Origin: Mycobacterium sp. 236(2023)
Lineage (GTDB): Bacteria > Actinomycetota > Actinomycetes > Mycobacteriales > Mycobacteriaceae
Direction of reading: 5' to 3'
DNA length: 64,000 bases
NCBI RefSeq assembly: GCF_029623955.1
Contig: NZ_JARSBP010000009.1
Location: forward strand, 165,075 to 229,074
The notes beneath the pieces were generated by a model. The model had not been told where the DNA came from and made no database searches. It worked only from the letters and a program-made list of their open reading frames with translations. Positions 1-8,098 of the stretch are shown here, in pieces. The translations under genes and the position numbers were made by a program. Every line of letters starts with the position of its first letter. The first letter of the stretch is position 1.

Positions 1-640
1 CATCAGGTATGTCGAGTTCTCCGAACATTCCTGACTCGTATTGATTGATGAGCTTTAGTTTCCATGCTTCTGGATCCCGCCGCATTTCCGAGAGGTTCTC
101 ACGCATCTCATCGAAGTCGAGTGGCGCAGAGGACAGACGAGATGTAGAACCTTTCATTTCTTTGCACCACATCCTGCCAACTCCCCGTAGATAGTGGGGT
201 GTGCCTGCGACGGCCGCTGCGGCATCTGCGTCAGTCACGTCCACACTGCTAAGCCGTGGGATCGCAGATGCCCAACCGATCTTCAACTTGCATACCTCGG
301 CGGCAAAAGCCGCGTCGCCACTTGACGGGACATCATCGAAGATAGTAGTGATCTCAAAGTCCCGATCTTCTGACGGCGGACTTGACGTTGGAAGCAAAAG
401 CTTGTATTCCTCGTCCTGCGTGAGCATCTCCCCCGTGTATGCACTGGGCAAACGGATGCTGATCTGGGAATCAACGATCTCTTCCGGCCTTGAATTGGCG
501 CCAGTGGCGTCGACGCAGTCGTCGGAGGACAGAGCAGGGACGTCTTCAACACTTTCACCAGGCGATGGCTGTCCGTCAGAGCAAGCAGAAAGTACAGCCG
601 CGGCGACAAAAATCATCGCAATGACTCGAGCCTTGATCAT
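1..640 (-). CDS. Putative lipoprotein, 3' end outside window
   Basis: An open frame starts with ATG at 640 and runs without a stop to base 1, so only the first 213 codons are visible. The N-terminus is a classic lipoprotein signal: a short basic start (MIKARV), a hydrophobic stretch and a lipobox LSAC with the lipidated Cys at about residue 20. The mature part is acidic and Ser/Pro-rich at first (SDGQPSPGESVEDVP), which suggests a tether to the membrane surface. Two later Cys residues may pair. No family was recognised. The next gene on this strand is also a lipoprotein, so the two may be related surface cargo of the element. Confidence 0.6.
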   Translation of the reverse strand, partial: MIKARVIAMIFVAAAVLSACSDGQPSPGESVEDVPALSSDDCVDATGANSRPEEIVDSQISIRLPSAYTGEMLTQDEEYKLLLPTSSPPSEDRDFEITTIFDDVPSSGDAAFAAEVCKLKIGWASAIPRLSSVDVTDADAAAAVAGTPHYLRGVGRMWCKEMKGSTSRLSSAPLDFDEMRENLSEMRRDPEAWKLKLINQYESGMFGELDIPD

Positions 641-826
641 CTACGTTCCCCTGGGTCGATGTGCGGATATCTGAGTGCAGTTCACCGCTGATGCGGCATA
701 GAAGTTGATGACAGTTGCTCTCTAGCAGTGCATTTCGGCGCTGATGAGCGATTCAGCAAATTTCTCGACAGTTTAGGCTCGCGGCCATTTAGACACTTCT
801 GTCTGCCGTCGCGGAGGGCGACACAT

Positions 827-1492
827 TCAGGCAGGAGGAAATTGTGTTGCGACCGCCACGAGCAGGTCTTCGGAGGATTGGTTTTCCATTCGTCCCTTGC
901 GCAGGTCGAACTGAACCCAGTAGGCACCGGCGATCGCTAGTACGCCGGTAGATCCTTTATCGACGACGAACCCTTCACCGATGTCGGGATAGGTGCTCAC
1001 TCCAGCACCGCCTCCAGCCGCGGCATTGACGTCTGTATATGCCTTTACCGTGGTGGCATAGACCTCCTGGGCTGAAGTACCACCGTAGTTTCGGTCCACG
1101 TCGTAGACCCCTACATTGCTGTAGGCATTGTCGGAATAGAGGTATCGAAGAACCGTGAGACTGTTGTCAGGTCCAAAGTCGTAGACGCAGACAGTCTTTG
1201 CGTAGCCACCGCTCGACGGGACAATATCCTCTGATTCCACTGATGCACCTGGGAACATTGGCGCGATCAAACGACCGAACTCTGCATCGCTCCAGGGGCA
1301 GGCGGGGGGCACGGCTGCCGGAATTGCCGACGCTGGTGTATCAAACTGCCCTTCCATGGGAGCGCCATCATGATCCATGGGCGCACCAGCGTCGCTGCTC
1401 GCGACTTCCGACGGAGCGGATTGTTCGCTACTACAGGCAGAAATAGTGACGAGCGCCAGCGCCGCACCGAGGCCGACGACCACGTTTTTCAC
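827..1492 (-). CDS. Putative lipoprotein of unknown function
   Basis: I chose the GTG at 1492 because AGAAGGG sits six bases upstream and the product then begins with a compact signal peptide (KNVVVGLGAALALVTISAC) ending in a lipobox ISAC. The frame stays open upstream to 1588, but that extension would bury the signal. The mature 200 residues begin with a Ser/Ala/Pro spacer. They contain a CPW motif and a VCVYDF motif whose cysteines could form a disulfide, followed by Tyr-rich beta-like segments. No family was recognised. The protein is probably anchored to the outer face of the membrane, alongside the lipoprotein encoded just downstream. Confidence 0.6.
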   Translation of the reverse strand: MKNVVVGLGAALALVTISACSSEQSAPSEVASSDAGAPMDHDGAPMEGQFDTPASAIPAAVPPACPWSDAEFGRLIAPMFPGASVESEDIVPSSGGYAKTVCVYDFGPDNSLTVLRYLYSDNAYSNVGVYDVDRNYGGTSAQEVYATTVKAYTDVNAAAGGGAGVSTYPDIGEGFVVDKGSTGVLAIAGAYWVQFDLRKGRMENQSSEDLLVAVATQFPPA

Positions 1493-1972
1493 TGTGTCCC
1501 TTCTCTGGGCAGAAGGGGCGAATCGTCTATTACCAGTGGTCTGCACAATACTCATAGCGTGCCTGCCCGAAGTCGTTTCAGTAGACACACCAACTCCTCG
1601 AAGTGACAGGTTCCGGGAACGGACGAATTGTATGCTCGCACGTGAATTACGGGGCAGGTAAGCCAGCGAGTCATCCGTTTAACTGACGGGGCATCATGCG
1701 CTAGCAATTCGTGATGGTGGGCCGTCGAGCGCCGTGCGGATGTGCGGGATACCTATGACGGGCGAGACCAACCTGCTGCTTTGCCCCCCAAGTATTGAAG
1801 TGACAGATTAGCTCCCAGCAGACGGTGACTGTCCTCCATTCTGCGAGGAGATGAAACCCGCTTCCCGCCGCGAGTGACCAGCTATGCAGTCGGCCGACTG
1901 CTTGCGGACCGTCTATGAGCGGGTCCCGCCGGGTTTGATCGCTGTTCACATGCCGCACATAGCGTTTCGTCC
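1493..1972. other. Stretch without a convincing gene
   Basis: Short open frames exist on both strands, but none has a credible start site, codon pattern or domain. It separates the leftward lipoprotein pair from the rightward excisionase-like cluster, so it should carry both promoters. I could not pick out a clear -35/-10 pair. Confidence 0.4.
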
Positions 1973-2314
1973 GTGGCGGCCGATGACGATGCGTCAAAGC
2001 TGCGCAGTTTGCGTGGCAGGATTAGAGCCTACGAATCATGGGCGAAAACCGAAGATCGGACCGCTCGGACGTGGCCTGCCCGAAAAGCCATGCTTGATCG
2101 GTTTGAGTGCGAGGTCGACCCGGATGGCGTGCTGTCACCTCAAGAACGCGCCAAGAGGGCCGAATGGGCACGTAAGGCGTACATGCAACGTCTGGCGCTC
2201 AAGTCGGCAGCGGCCCGACGGCGCCGCAAGACGATCTGTTCGCATTGCGGCAAGACTAAAGAACCCGAAGCATCGCGGTGCGCTGCATGTCTGCGCAAGA
2301 TCCGCGAGTCGTGA
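1973..2314 (+). CDS. Small zinc-ribbon protein of mobile elements
   Basis: A GTG start gives 113 residues: a highly charged helical region (RIRAYESWAKTEDRTART, FECEVDPDGVLSPQERAKRAEWARKAY) followed by a C-terminal four-Cys zinc ribbon, CSHCGKT...SRCAACL. The helical part resembles small hypothetical proteins that I associate with actinobacterial prophages and integrative elements. The zinc ribbon suggests nucleic-acid or protein binding. Its last codons overlap the start of the next helix-turn-helix gene, so the two are probably co-translated. The exact role is unknown. Confidence 0.6.
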   Translation: MAADDDASKLRSLRGRIRAYESWAKTEDRTARTWPARKAMLDRFECEVDPDGVLSPQERAKRAEWARKAYMQRLALKSAAARRRRKTICSHCGKTKEPEASRCAACLRKIRES

Positions 2315-2703
2315 ATGAGCTGGCCCCCTGGCTGACCACGGCGCAGGTGGCCCAGCTCTGCGGTGTCGACCGTGCTGAGGCCTATCACCGATTAGTGCCG
2401 CAGCTCGACTTCCGACGCATAGGTGTCCGCGGCGGTGTTTCACCGTGGGGCCGGCTAATTCGTGTTGAGCGTGGTTCTGTCCTGAGGCTTTGCGGCCGCC
2501 CCGAGATTCCGGCTGCGGTGTTGCCACGCTGGGTGACCCCCAAGCAGGCCGGCGAGCATTACCAGGTGAGTCAGCATCTGATCCGACGGATGATCGCCTA
2601 CGAACAACTTGACGCCCGCCGCATCGGCAGCAGCCGCACCATTCGTCTTGACCGCGGGTCGGTACTCGCACTGGGTCGTATTCACATCTGGAGACCATCG
2701 TGA
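2287..2703 (+). CDS. Excisionase-like protein with two HTH modules
   Basis: The 138-residue product has two copies of an excisionase/MerR-like winged helix pattern. The first is LTTAQVAQLCGVDRAEAYHRL followed by a basic wing ending in IRVERGSVLRL. The second is VTPKQAGEHYQVSQHLIRRMI followed by SSRTIRLDRGSVLAL. An in-frame GTG lies nine bases upstream of the chosen ATG. The stop overlaps the GTG start of the next excisionase-like gene, so these are translationally coupled. In integrative elements such proteins usually steer recombination directionality or regulate transfer genes. Two tandem modules in one chain are less common. Confidence 0.65.
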   Translation: MSAQDPRVVNELAPWLTTAQVAQLCGVDRAEAYHRLVPQLDFRRIGVRGGVSPWGRLIRVERGSVLRLCGRPEIPAAVLPRWVTPKQAGEHYQVSQHLIRRMIAYEQLDARRIGSSRTIRLDRGSVLALGRIHIWRPS

Positions 2704-2912
2704 CGAGGCACTACATGACCGTCGCCGAGGCCGCTGAGTACCTCCAGATCAGTGACCGCACGGTGCGGCGCTTGATCAACGACGCCGAGCTGACCGGCTA
2801 CCGGCTGGGCCGCTCGAAGCGGACCATCCGAGTCGACCGCAACGAGATCGACGAACACCTCATGCGCCCACTCAATGCACCGATGCGAGCACGCAAACGG
2901 CGCACCCCGTGA
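2700..2912 (+). CDS. Excisionase / AlpA-type DNA-binding protein
   Basis: This 70-residue protein has the standard excisionase-family helix-turn-helix: MTVAEAAEYLQISDRTVRRLI, then the wing GYRLGRSKRTIRVDRNEIDE, and a basic tail (RARKRRTP). A GTG at 2700 overlaps the previous stop. An ATG at 2715 directly in front of the domain is an alternative start. The length and architecture are typical of Xis-like proteins, which bind near attachment sites and favour excision. It lies far from the recombinase at 28.8 kb, as expected if the element is circular when excised. Its stop overlaps the next gene. Confidence 0.75.
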   Translation: MTRHYMTVAEAAEYLQISDRTVRRLINDAELTGYRLGRSKRTIRVDRNEIDEHLMRPLNAPMRARKRRTP

Positions 2913-3643
2913 GTGGTGACCCCGGTTCCATAAAAGCCATGGCCCAATGCAGAAACTGCGGACACTTTGCGAGCATCCATCACGGCGGCGGTGGCGGTCG
3001 GCCTGGCGGATCATCCTGCACCGCAACCGATTGCGACTGCGGAAAGTTCGTGGAGCTTGACGGCGCCCGCGTTCCGCTGGGGCAGGGCAATCTGACCCCC
3101 GCTGAAGTCGCGCAACTCATCGAAGTGTCGGTGCACACGCTGAGCTACTGGCGGCAAAGCAACCAGGGCCCGAAACCATTAAAGGCCGGCCGCCGCACGC
3201 TCTACCGCCGTGCCGATGTTGAGGGCTGGCTGGCCGAAGTCGACGGCCGGAGACTACCCGCGAGCGTGTCGCCGTCGGACTGGTACCAGCTGGCCGTCGA
3301 TGCAGCCGAACAAATCGACCCACGCCACACCGAACCCTGGAAGCTCGCAAACACCTATGCGTTGCTTGCAATTGCGGAGACCGTCGTCACAAAGCGAACT
3401 CGCACAGTCGCAGCACCAACAACCACCGCGCCCCCGTCGGCACTGGAACAACCGGAGAACGAATTTCTGACCATCGATGAGGTGTCAGCCATGACGCGAG
3501 TGTCGCCCGGCACGCTGCGGTACTGGCGGCACACTGGCGTCGGCGGCCCGCCGTCCTTCAAAGTCGGACGCCGAGTTCTTTACCGCCGCAGTGTTATTGA
3601 GGAGTGGTTGCGAGGAGCAGGGGGCGAAACAGGGTTTCCGTGA
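2909..3643 (+). CDS. Zinc-binding protein with two MerR/excisionase-like HTH domains
   Basis: The 244-residue protein has an N-terminal metal-binding region, CRNCGHFASIHHGGGGG...CDCGKF (CxxC, HH and CxC). Next comes one helix-turn-helix, LTPAEVAQLIEVSVHTLSYWRQ with wing AGRRTLYRRADVEGWL. After a linker of about 90 residues there is a second, LTIDEVSAMTRVSPGTLRYWRH with wing VGRRVLYRRSVIEEWL. The two DNA-binding modules are clearly duplicates of each other. The GTG start overlaps the upstream stop, so all three HTH genes form one coupled unit. The likely role is regulation or recombination architecture of the element. Confidence 0.65.
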   Translation: MSGDPGSIKAMAQCRNCGHFASIHHGGGGGRPGGSSCTATDCDCGKFVELDGARVPLGQGNLTPAEVAQLIEVSVHTLSYWRQSNQGPKPLKAGRRTLYRRADVEGWLAEVDGRRLPASVSPSDWYQLAVDAAEQIDPRHTEPWKLANTYALLAIAETVVTKRTRTVAAPTTTAPPSALEQPENEFLTIDEVSAMTRVSPGTLRYWRHTGVGGPPSFKVGRRVLYRRSVIEEWLRGAGGETGFP

Positions 3644-3783
3644 AGCACCATTCCACAAGCGCGACCACAACGACATGGCACTTGTTTAGTCAGGCCTGCC
3701 CTCTGCTACGACTGCTATTACGCGGTTCCATAAGTATGTTGGCCGCGAACCGCTTACTCCGGCGAGGAAGGGCACTTCGGAAG

Positions 3784-4131
3784 TTAGTGCGCGGTTTCGA
3801 ACGCCTCGACGATCTCGCCTTTAATACGACCGCGGTCAGACACCTCGTACCCGTTCTGCCGCGCCCAATCCCGGATGGCCGCAAGCTGTTCAGATGGCAC
3901 CCTGCCGTTGCCCTTCGCCTTCGGCCGCCTCGCTTGGCGAGAGGTCCCGAGCTTTTCCGCAGCCGCGATATACGGTTTGAACGCTTTTTCGAGCTTTGTC
4001 ACATTCGCTTTAGAGAGGTCGATCTGATAATCGACACCACGCAGCGAGAAACTTACCCGCTCACCGCCGCCGTCTAATATTTCAGAACCGTCAATATCGT
4101 CGACGAGTTGGCGGATGATTACCTCGGCCAT
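3784..4131 (-). CDS. lsr2: Lsr2-family nucleoid-associated xenogeneic silencer
   Basis: The 115-residue protein matches Lsr2 throughout. The N-terminal oligomerisation domain begins MAEVIIRQLVDDIDGSE and continues VSFSLRGVDYQIDLS and ANVTKLEKAFKPYI. A basic linker follows, then the C-terminal DNA-binding domain IRDWARQNGYEVSDRGRIKGEI, carrying the RGR motif that inserts into the minor groove of AT-rich DNA. An AGGAG precedes the ATG. Mycobacteria have a chromosomal lsr2 elsewhere; this one lies inside the mobile region and is probably an element-borne paralogue. It may repress AT-rich cargo such as the 15-20 kb locus, or buffer the host silencer after transfer. Confidence 0.9.
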   Translation of the reverse strand: MAEVIIRQLVDDIDGSEILDGGGERVSFSLRGVDYQIDLSKANVTKLEKAFKPYIAAAEKLGTSRQARRPKAKGNGRVPSEQLAAIRDWARQNGYEVSDRGRIKGEIVEAFETAH

Positions 4132-4659
4132 GACTTCTCCTATCTTTCTCCGCCCCCTGCAAGCAAGTAACGATAGCAGCCGCTTGCGGAGCGACCTTCA
4201 GGGTATTCCGGGTGCGAAGGAGTCGTGAGTCAAAACTTCTGTCTAAAGCCAGATAAAAGTTGCGATCCAAGAAAGATTGCCCCCGTTGCAACGACTGTAC
4301 GAGCGCCGAAGCAATTACCTTTTGAACCTCAAGAGTTGGGCTGTGGCGCCGGTAACCACCCTCTGGCCATCAGCTCGAGCACAGTAAGTGCCGATAGACA
4401 ACTAGTCATACCAGTTCTGGCACACGCTGGAGGCTTCTCCGCCCAGTGGTTCGGCGAAGATTGTTTGGGGACATCTGAATTCGTGACGTCTCGTGTTGAG
4501 CGCATCAGGTGTACGCGGGCGCCATCTCGGTGATTATTCATGCAACCAACGCTAACCGAATCGACAAGCAATGATGTGCACGATTTTGTAGAGTGAATGT
4601 CATGCAGCCCTTTCGGGCATCGCTCTGCCACTGTTTACACTAAGCCATGTTGCACCTAG
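4132..4659. other. Gene-free stretch upstream of lsr2
   Basis: No open frame here has a credible start and codon pattern on either strand. The base composition is more mixed than in the flanking genes. It should hold the leftward lsr2 promoter and the 3' end signals of the immunity gene. I saw no clear hairpin terminator. Confidence 0.4.
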
Positions 4660-5358
4660 TTACATGTACCCAAGCGCACGCCGCACTTCAACAATCTGAT
4701 CGAGATCTGGTTGTTGCGGGCTGCCGTGAAGGGTCAAGTATCGACCGTCGCCAAAATCTTCTCTTGAGATTCCGTCACCGAGAACTGCGGTGTTGAGCGG
4801 TATGTCGCTGCGCAGGTAGGTGAGCCACCCGACGTCGAGCTGGGGTGTCTTGCGGCCCTGCGCCTTGATGAGCTCATGGGTTGTCACAGCTACGTGGTCG
4901 GGTTCCCAGACCCGAACAATCGTGGTCAGGTATTCACGAATCAGATCAGGACTTGTGCCCGTATTCAGTTGAAAGACAACGCGATTAAATCGGCGTCCCG
5001 GCTTCTGGTAGCCCGCGCGGACGTAGTACTTTGCTTCCTGCGCCCATCGTTCCGCACCGTCAGTGCTGAATTCTGTAAGACTCTGTCGGGCGAACTCAAA
5101 GGTGAAGGCTTGGGCCGTTAGCGGTCCGCCAACAAATTCCTCGGTCTGCCGGACAACTGCCGCCGCGACCGCACTGCTGTCGTTGGCTGCAATCGGCACG
5201 AAGGGCATAACGACTTCACCGGCTAGCCGTTGCCGTTCGCCCCACGGACCGTAGGCGTCTGGTTCCGGGGGAAACAGTTCCCAAGAGCGCAGCACCCGTT
5301 CGGCGCACGACTCAGCGTTTTCCGGGCGGTCACCCCACGACGCAATTAGGTCCAACAC
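4660..5358 (-). CDS. Imm52-like immunity protein
   Basis: The 232-residue soluble protein lies ten bases after a toxin gene on the same strand. It begins MLDLIASWGDRPENAESCAER and contains WGERQRLAGEVVMPFVPI and a C-terminal LGDGISREDFGDGRYLTLHG segment. The composition and layout resemble the Imm52 family, which is known as the partner of Tox-REase-5 toxins. With no signal peptide or membrane segment it should act in the cytoplasm, binding the nuclease domain of the toxin. The family assignment rests on remembered features and on the neighbour, so identity is probable rather than certain. Confidence 0.7.
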   Translation of the reverse strand: MLDLIASWGDRPENAESCAERVLRSWELFPPEPDAYGPWGERQRLAGEVVMPFVPIAANDSSAVAAAVVRQTEEFVGGPLTAQAFTFEFARQSLTEFSTDGAERWAQEAKYYVRAGYQKPGRRFNRVVFQLNTGTSPDLIREYLTTIVRVWEPDHVAVTTHELIKAQGRKTPQLDVGWLTYLRSDIPLNTAVLGDGISREDFGDGRYLTLHGSPQQPDLDQIVEVRRALGYM

Positions 5359-5368
5359 AGCCTCATCC

Positions 5369-6736
5369 TTACCTTGGTGGCACGAAGACGACAGTAATCA
5401 GATCGTCGTAACCGAGCGTGTCGACCAAGCGTTCAATCGCGATGGCGACCCTCGGTTCGGCGACGCGCCATTCCACTGGTACGCCTCCGGCCAATTCGGC
5501 GGCGCTGTACTGGCGGCCAAGTTGTTGCGGGATGTCCCGCGCCGGCCCGAGTTCTGGCTTGAAGTTGCCGTCAGGACCAACCATCCAGTCGTAATTCTCG
5601 CCCTTCGCCTCGAAGAGCAGTCCGTCGGGTCCAGCATCCGGGTCATAGCCGTCGAAGTCGGTGCGACCGGGCTGCCCGTCCCCGCGCGGCAACTCGTATT
5701 CCATGTCTGCAGGTGCACCCGTGACCTGTTCTTCATACGCACGCGAGCCGGTCGAACCACCCCCACGCCGTTCGGCCACCCACTCACCGGGACCACGCAC
5801 CACTTCACTGGGTAACACTCCTTGTTTGGCAATGGGGGGTGGCGGCACGATGGGATCACCCAAAGTATCGATTGCTGCGCTGACCGAGGAGTAGTACTTG
5901 GTCATGGCGCGAACCGCCTGGTCCTGCAGACGGTTGAACTCTTCGAGCGCCTTCGCCACTCCTGCTGCGTTCAACCCGAATGTTTCGCTGTTGCGTTTGG
6001 CTTGGTACTCCATGTTCTGGCGCGCATGCTTGAACTGATCTGGTGTGGGGCAGTCATTTTCGGCTTCGTCAAATGAGTGCGCAACCCCTTCAGCAGCAAT
6101 CCCGAGCCGGTCCGCCCACCGTGACGCTGACTCCAACCATTCCCCATGACTGCGAACATTGTTGGCGGCGTTGTGCTTTCCATCAAACCAGTCAGCATCG
6201 ATCTGGCCCGCCACGAATCGGGCATCGTCCGAAGCGAGTAGCAGTCCGCGGGCGTTGTCGAGCCAATCGTCGGACAAGTTTCGGATACTGCCCGAGCCCG
6301 GCCCGCCGTGCAGCTGTTCGGCGAAAACCTCGCCGGGCAGGTTCGGCAGCCCCAACAGCTTCGGGATTCTCGGAATCGGCGGTTGCCGCGGTGCTGGTGG
6401 GACTGCCGGCATCGCAGGTGCTCCGCTGTCAGTGATTCCCGGTGCCGCATGGACCGTGACCCGCTGGATATTAAGGGCGTTCTTCTCGTCGGCGACGACG
6501 AACATCACTGCCACAGAATGGATCACCGCTCCAGCCTGATCACGAAGCAGGGAAGCGTAATTGGTGACGACGACCAGACCGTCCTCATGCTCGATGAGGA
6601 TGAGCGCCGCCCGCGACGACACCATGTCCGATCCCGGTGCCGCGCACCCAGACGGCTTCAGCGGGTCACCGATTGACGCCAGCTTCTGGCCATCGGCGAC
6701 CAGCCCGTCGGGATCGACCTCGATCCGCTCTGTCAC
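5369..6736 (-). CDS. Type VII secretion-type polymorphic toxin with Tox-REase-5 domain
   Basis: I start this at the GTG at 6736 because a GGGGGGAG ribosome site lies just upstream and the product then begins TERIEVDPDGLVADGQKL, typical of the EspC-like ESX-secretion target domain (about residues 1-100). A Pro-rich linker follows (about 103-125). Then comes a helical middle region (about 130-310) rich in Trp/Asn/Asp, and a C-terminal domain (about 365-455) containing DGLLFEAKG near residue 375, the acidic-x-Lys signature of a restriction-endonuclease fold. This architecture fits a nuclease exported by an ESX system and used against neighbours. The immunity gene follows after ten bases. Confidence 0.75.
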   Translation of the reverse strand: MTERIEVDPDGLVADGQKLASIGDPLKPSGCAAPGSDMVSSRAALILIEHEDGLVVVTNYASLLRDQAGAVIHSVAVMFVVADEKNALNIQRVTVHAAPGITDSGAPAMPAVPPAPRQPPIPRIPKLLGLPNLPGEVFAEQLHGGPGSGSIRNLSDDWLDNARGLLLASDDARFVAGQIDADWFDGKHNAANNVRSHGEWLESASRWADRLGIAAEGVAHSFDEAENDCPTPDQFKHARQNMEYQAKRNSETFGLNAAGVAKALEEFNRLQDQAVRAMTKYYSSVSAAIDTLGDPIVPPPPIAKQGVLPSEVVRGPGEWVAERRGGGSTGSRAYEEQVTGAPADMEYELPRGDGQPGRTDFDGYDPDAGPDGLLFEAKGENYDWMVGPDGNFKPELGPARDIPQQLGRQYSAAELAGGVPVEWRVAEPRVAIAIERLVDTLGYDDLITVVFVPPR

Positions 6737-7341
6737 CGACTCCCCCCGGGTGCAGTTGACGTACGACGCTCCTCGACCCCCGCTAGAACGTACCGCGTCC
6801 CGAGACGGCCCCCGTGCGCTATTTTTCGCAGCGGAGGATCGGGGGCGTGCCGTATCGAGCCGGCGCTTGCAGCGCAGCACTTCGCATCGGGTGGAGTGCG
6901 GTTGGCCTGCGGCGTAGCCGTGACTGTAGCTACGGTAACGGGGTGGTTGCTGGAGTGCCAGCCAGACGCGGCAAGCAGATCGTTAGGTCGTTTCACCTGC
7001 AAGAACTTTTGTCCGGACCTGCACAAAAGTGTTAGGTGTGCAATATAGTCACGTCATGGCAAACGGGGGGTCTGTGGTGGCGAACAGGCACGGGAGCCGG
7101 CACAGTCAGTCGAACACGCTGATACCACCTGCGACCAGACGCCGGTCGGACACCAGCACGAAGCGGCGCATTCCAATAGCTTCTTCTCGCGCCTAGGAGA
7201 GCTTTACGCCGAGGCGCATTATCTGAATTCGGAACCGATTCCCGATAGGTGATTTTCAGGCAATCTCATTAAGACCAGCGCTGAGTACCGACTTCACCCT
7301 TAAGCCGCTGCCCGTAACCACACGGTTGGGTTGAACCCTGC
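6737..7341. other. Intergenic region upstream of the toxin
   Basis: This 600-base stretch holds the leftward toxin promoter. It also has an 8-bp perfect inverted repeat, ACTTTTGT...ACAAAAGT, at 7005-7030, and a rightward TATAGT -10-like box at 7044-7049 six bases before an ATG. The rest shows no gene. The inverted repeat could be an operator, but no regulator is obviously tied to it. Confidence 0.4.
7056..7196 (+). CDS. Possible leaderless small protein (46 aa)
   Basis: ATG at 7056 opens 46 codons ending in TAG. There is no Shine-Dalgarno site, but a TATAGT box ends six bases upstream, the spacing expected for a leaderless mycobacterial transcript starting at the ATG. The peptide begins MANGGSVVANRHGSRHSQSN and ends with a basic TKRRIPIASSRA. 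No family was recognised, and the composition is not strongly protein-like, so it may be chance. Confidence 0.25.
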   Translation: MANGGSVVANRHGSRHSQSNTLIPPATRRRSDTSTKRRIPIASSRA

Positions 7342-7977
7342 TCACACCCCTCGTTCCGGGCGGCTGGTGGGATAGCCTGCGTCGGCCTGAAGCTTGCGGG
7401 TTGCCGCGAGCTCTTCACGTCGAGCTTTAACCAGGCCGGGAAGCTCATCGCGTAGCTGTCGGTTGTGCTGCTCGATCTGCGCGCGTGACCAGCCAAGGTA
7501 TCTCTCAATGTTCGCGATCTGATCGTCGAACGCTGCGCGAACAGCGGCGCCATCAGAGGGTGGGTTATCGATTAACAGATGTAATTCGTCCATTTCGAGC
7601 GCGAGCACCCGCGGTGGATTCGTAGATGAGGTGCTGGCGCGCTGGGTGAACACAACGCGCTCTCCTTCGAATGGCACGACCAGGACGAACCGTGGAACCC
7701 GGTGCGTGTGAATCTCGCCGAAGCTCTGGTACTGCTGGTCGACCTCTGTCGCCGGCTTCATCCACGCCTGGTCGGTCAGGAGCCGTGGGCAACAGACTGA
7801 GCCGTCGCTGACCAGTTCTGCGACAACCGTTTCCGAGGGCAGACCGAGCAGGCTGTCTGTATCCCAGCGCTGTAACCGGTTCAGGACCTTGCGGTTTGTC
7901 GAGTCGAGCGCGGTGGCCAGCAGGTTGCTGGTGTCGTGGAAACTACCGCGGCCAAACAGCTGAACGGTGTCGCCCAT
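7342..7977 (-). CDS. Hypothetical protein, possibly C-terminally truncated
   Basis: The 211-residue product starts at the ATG at 7977 (MGDTVQLFGRGSFHDTSNLL). It contains a central beta-rich region (VPRFVLVVPFEGERVVF) and a helical C-terminus (IERYLGWSRAQIEQHNRQL, LVKARREELAATRKLQADAGYP). The helical C-terminal motif recalls larger actinobacterial hypothetical proteins in which the chain continues beyond the 'GYP' element. Here a stop follows almost at once (TSRPERGV), so the gene may have lost its downstream half. It lies on the same strand as, and downstream of, an XRE regulator, which could control it. Confidence 0.5.
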   Translation of the reverse strand: MGDTVQLFGRGSFHDTSNLLATALDSTNRKVLNRLQRWDTDSLLGLPSETVVAELVSDGSVCCPRLLTDQAWMKPATEVDQQYQSFGEIHTHRVPRFVLVVPFEGERVVFTQRASTSSTNPPRVLALEMDELHLLIDNPPSDGAAVRAAFDDQIANIERYLGWSRAQIEQHNRQLRDELPGLVKARREELAATRKLQADAGYPTSRPERGV

Positions 7978-8098
7978 CGTGATCCTTTTCGTCCAGAAGA
8001 GGTGCCTCGTTGCGCCTGTGCGATGAACACTAAGCGAGGCCACCGACACTTCGGCCCACGCGTATGCCCGCCTTCTCGGAGGGATGTCAGCCTGAGGG

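Noticed and set aside
201..674. Rightward 157-codon frame near the left edge
   Set aside because: It is antisense to the lipoprotein gene at 1-640, which has a lipoprotein signal and continues off the window; the rightward frame shows no domain.
1701..1997. Leftward 98-codon frame upstream of the zinc-ribbon gene
   Set aside because: Composition is unlike the neighbouring proteins, there is no ribosome site, and it runs into the start of a better-supported gene.
4329..4631. Leftward 100-codon frame between lsr2 and the immunity gene
   Set aside because: No credible start, codon pattern or motif; frequent rare residues suggest chance.
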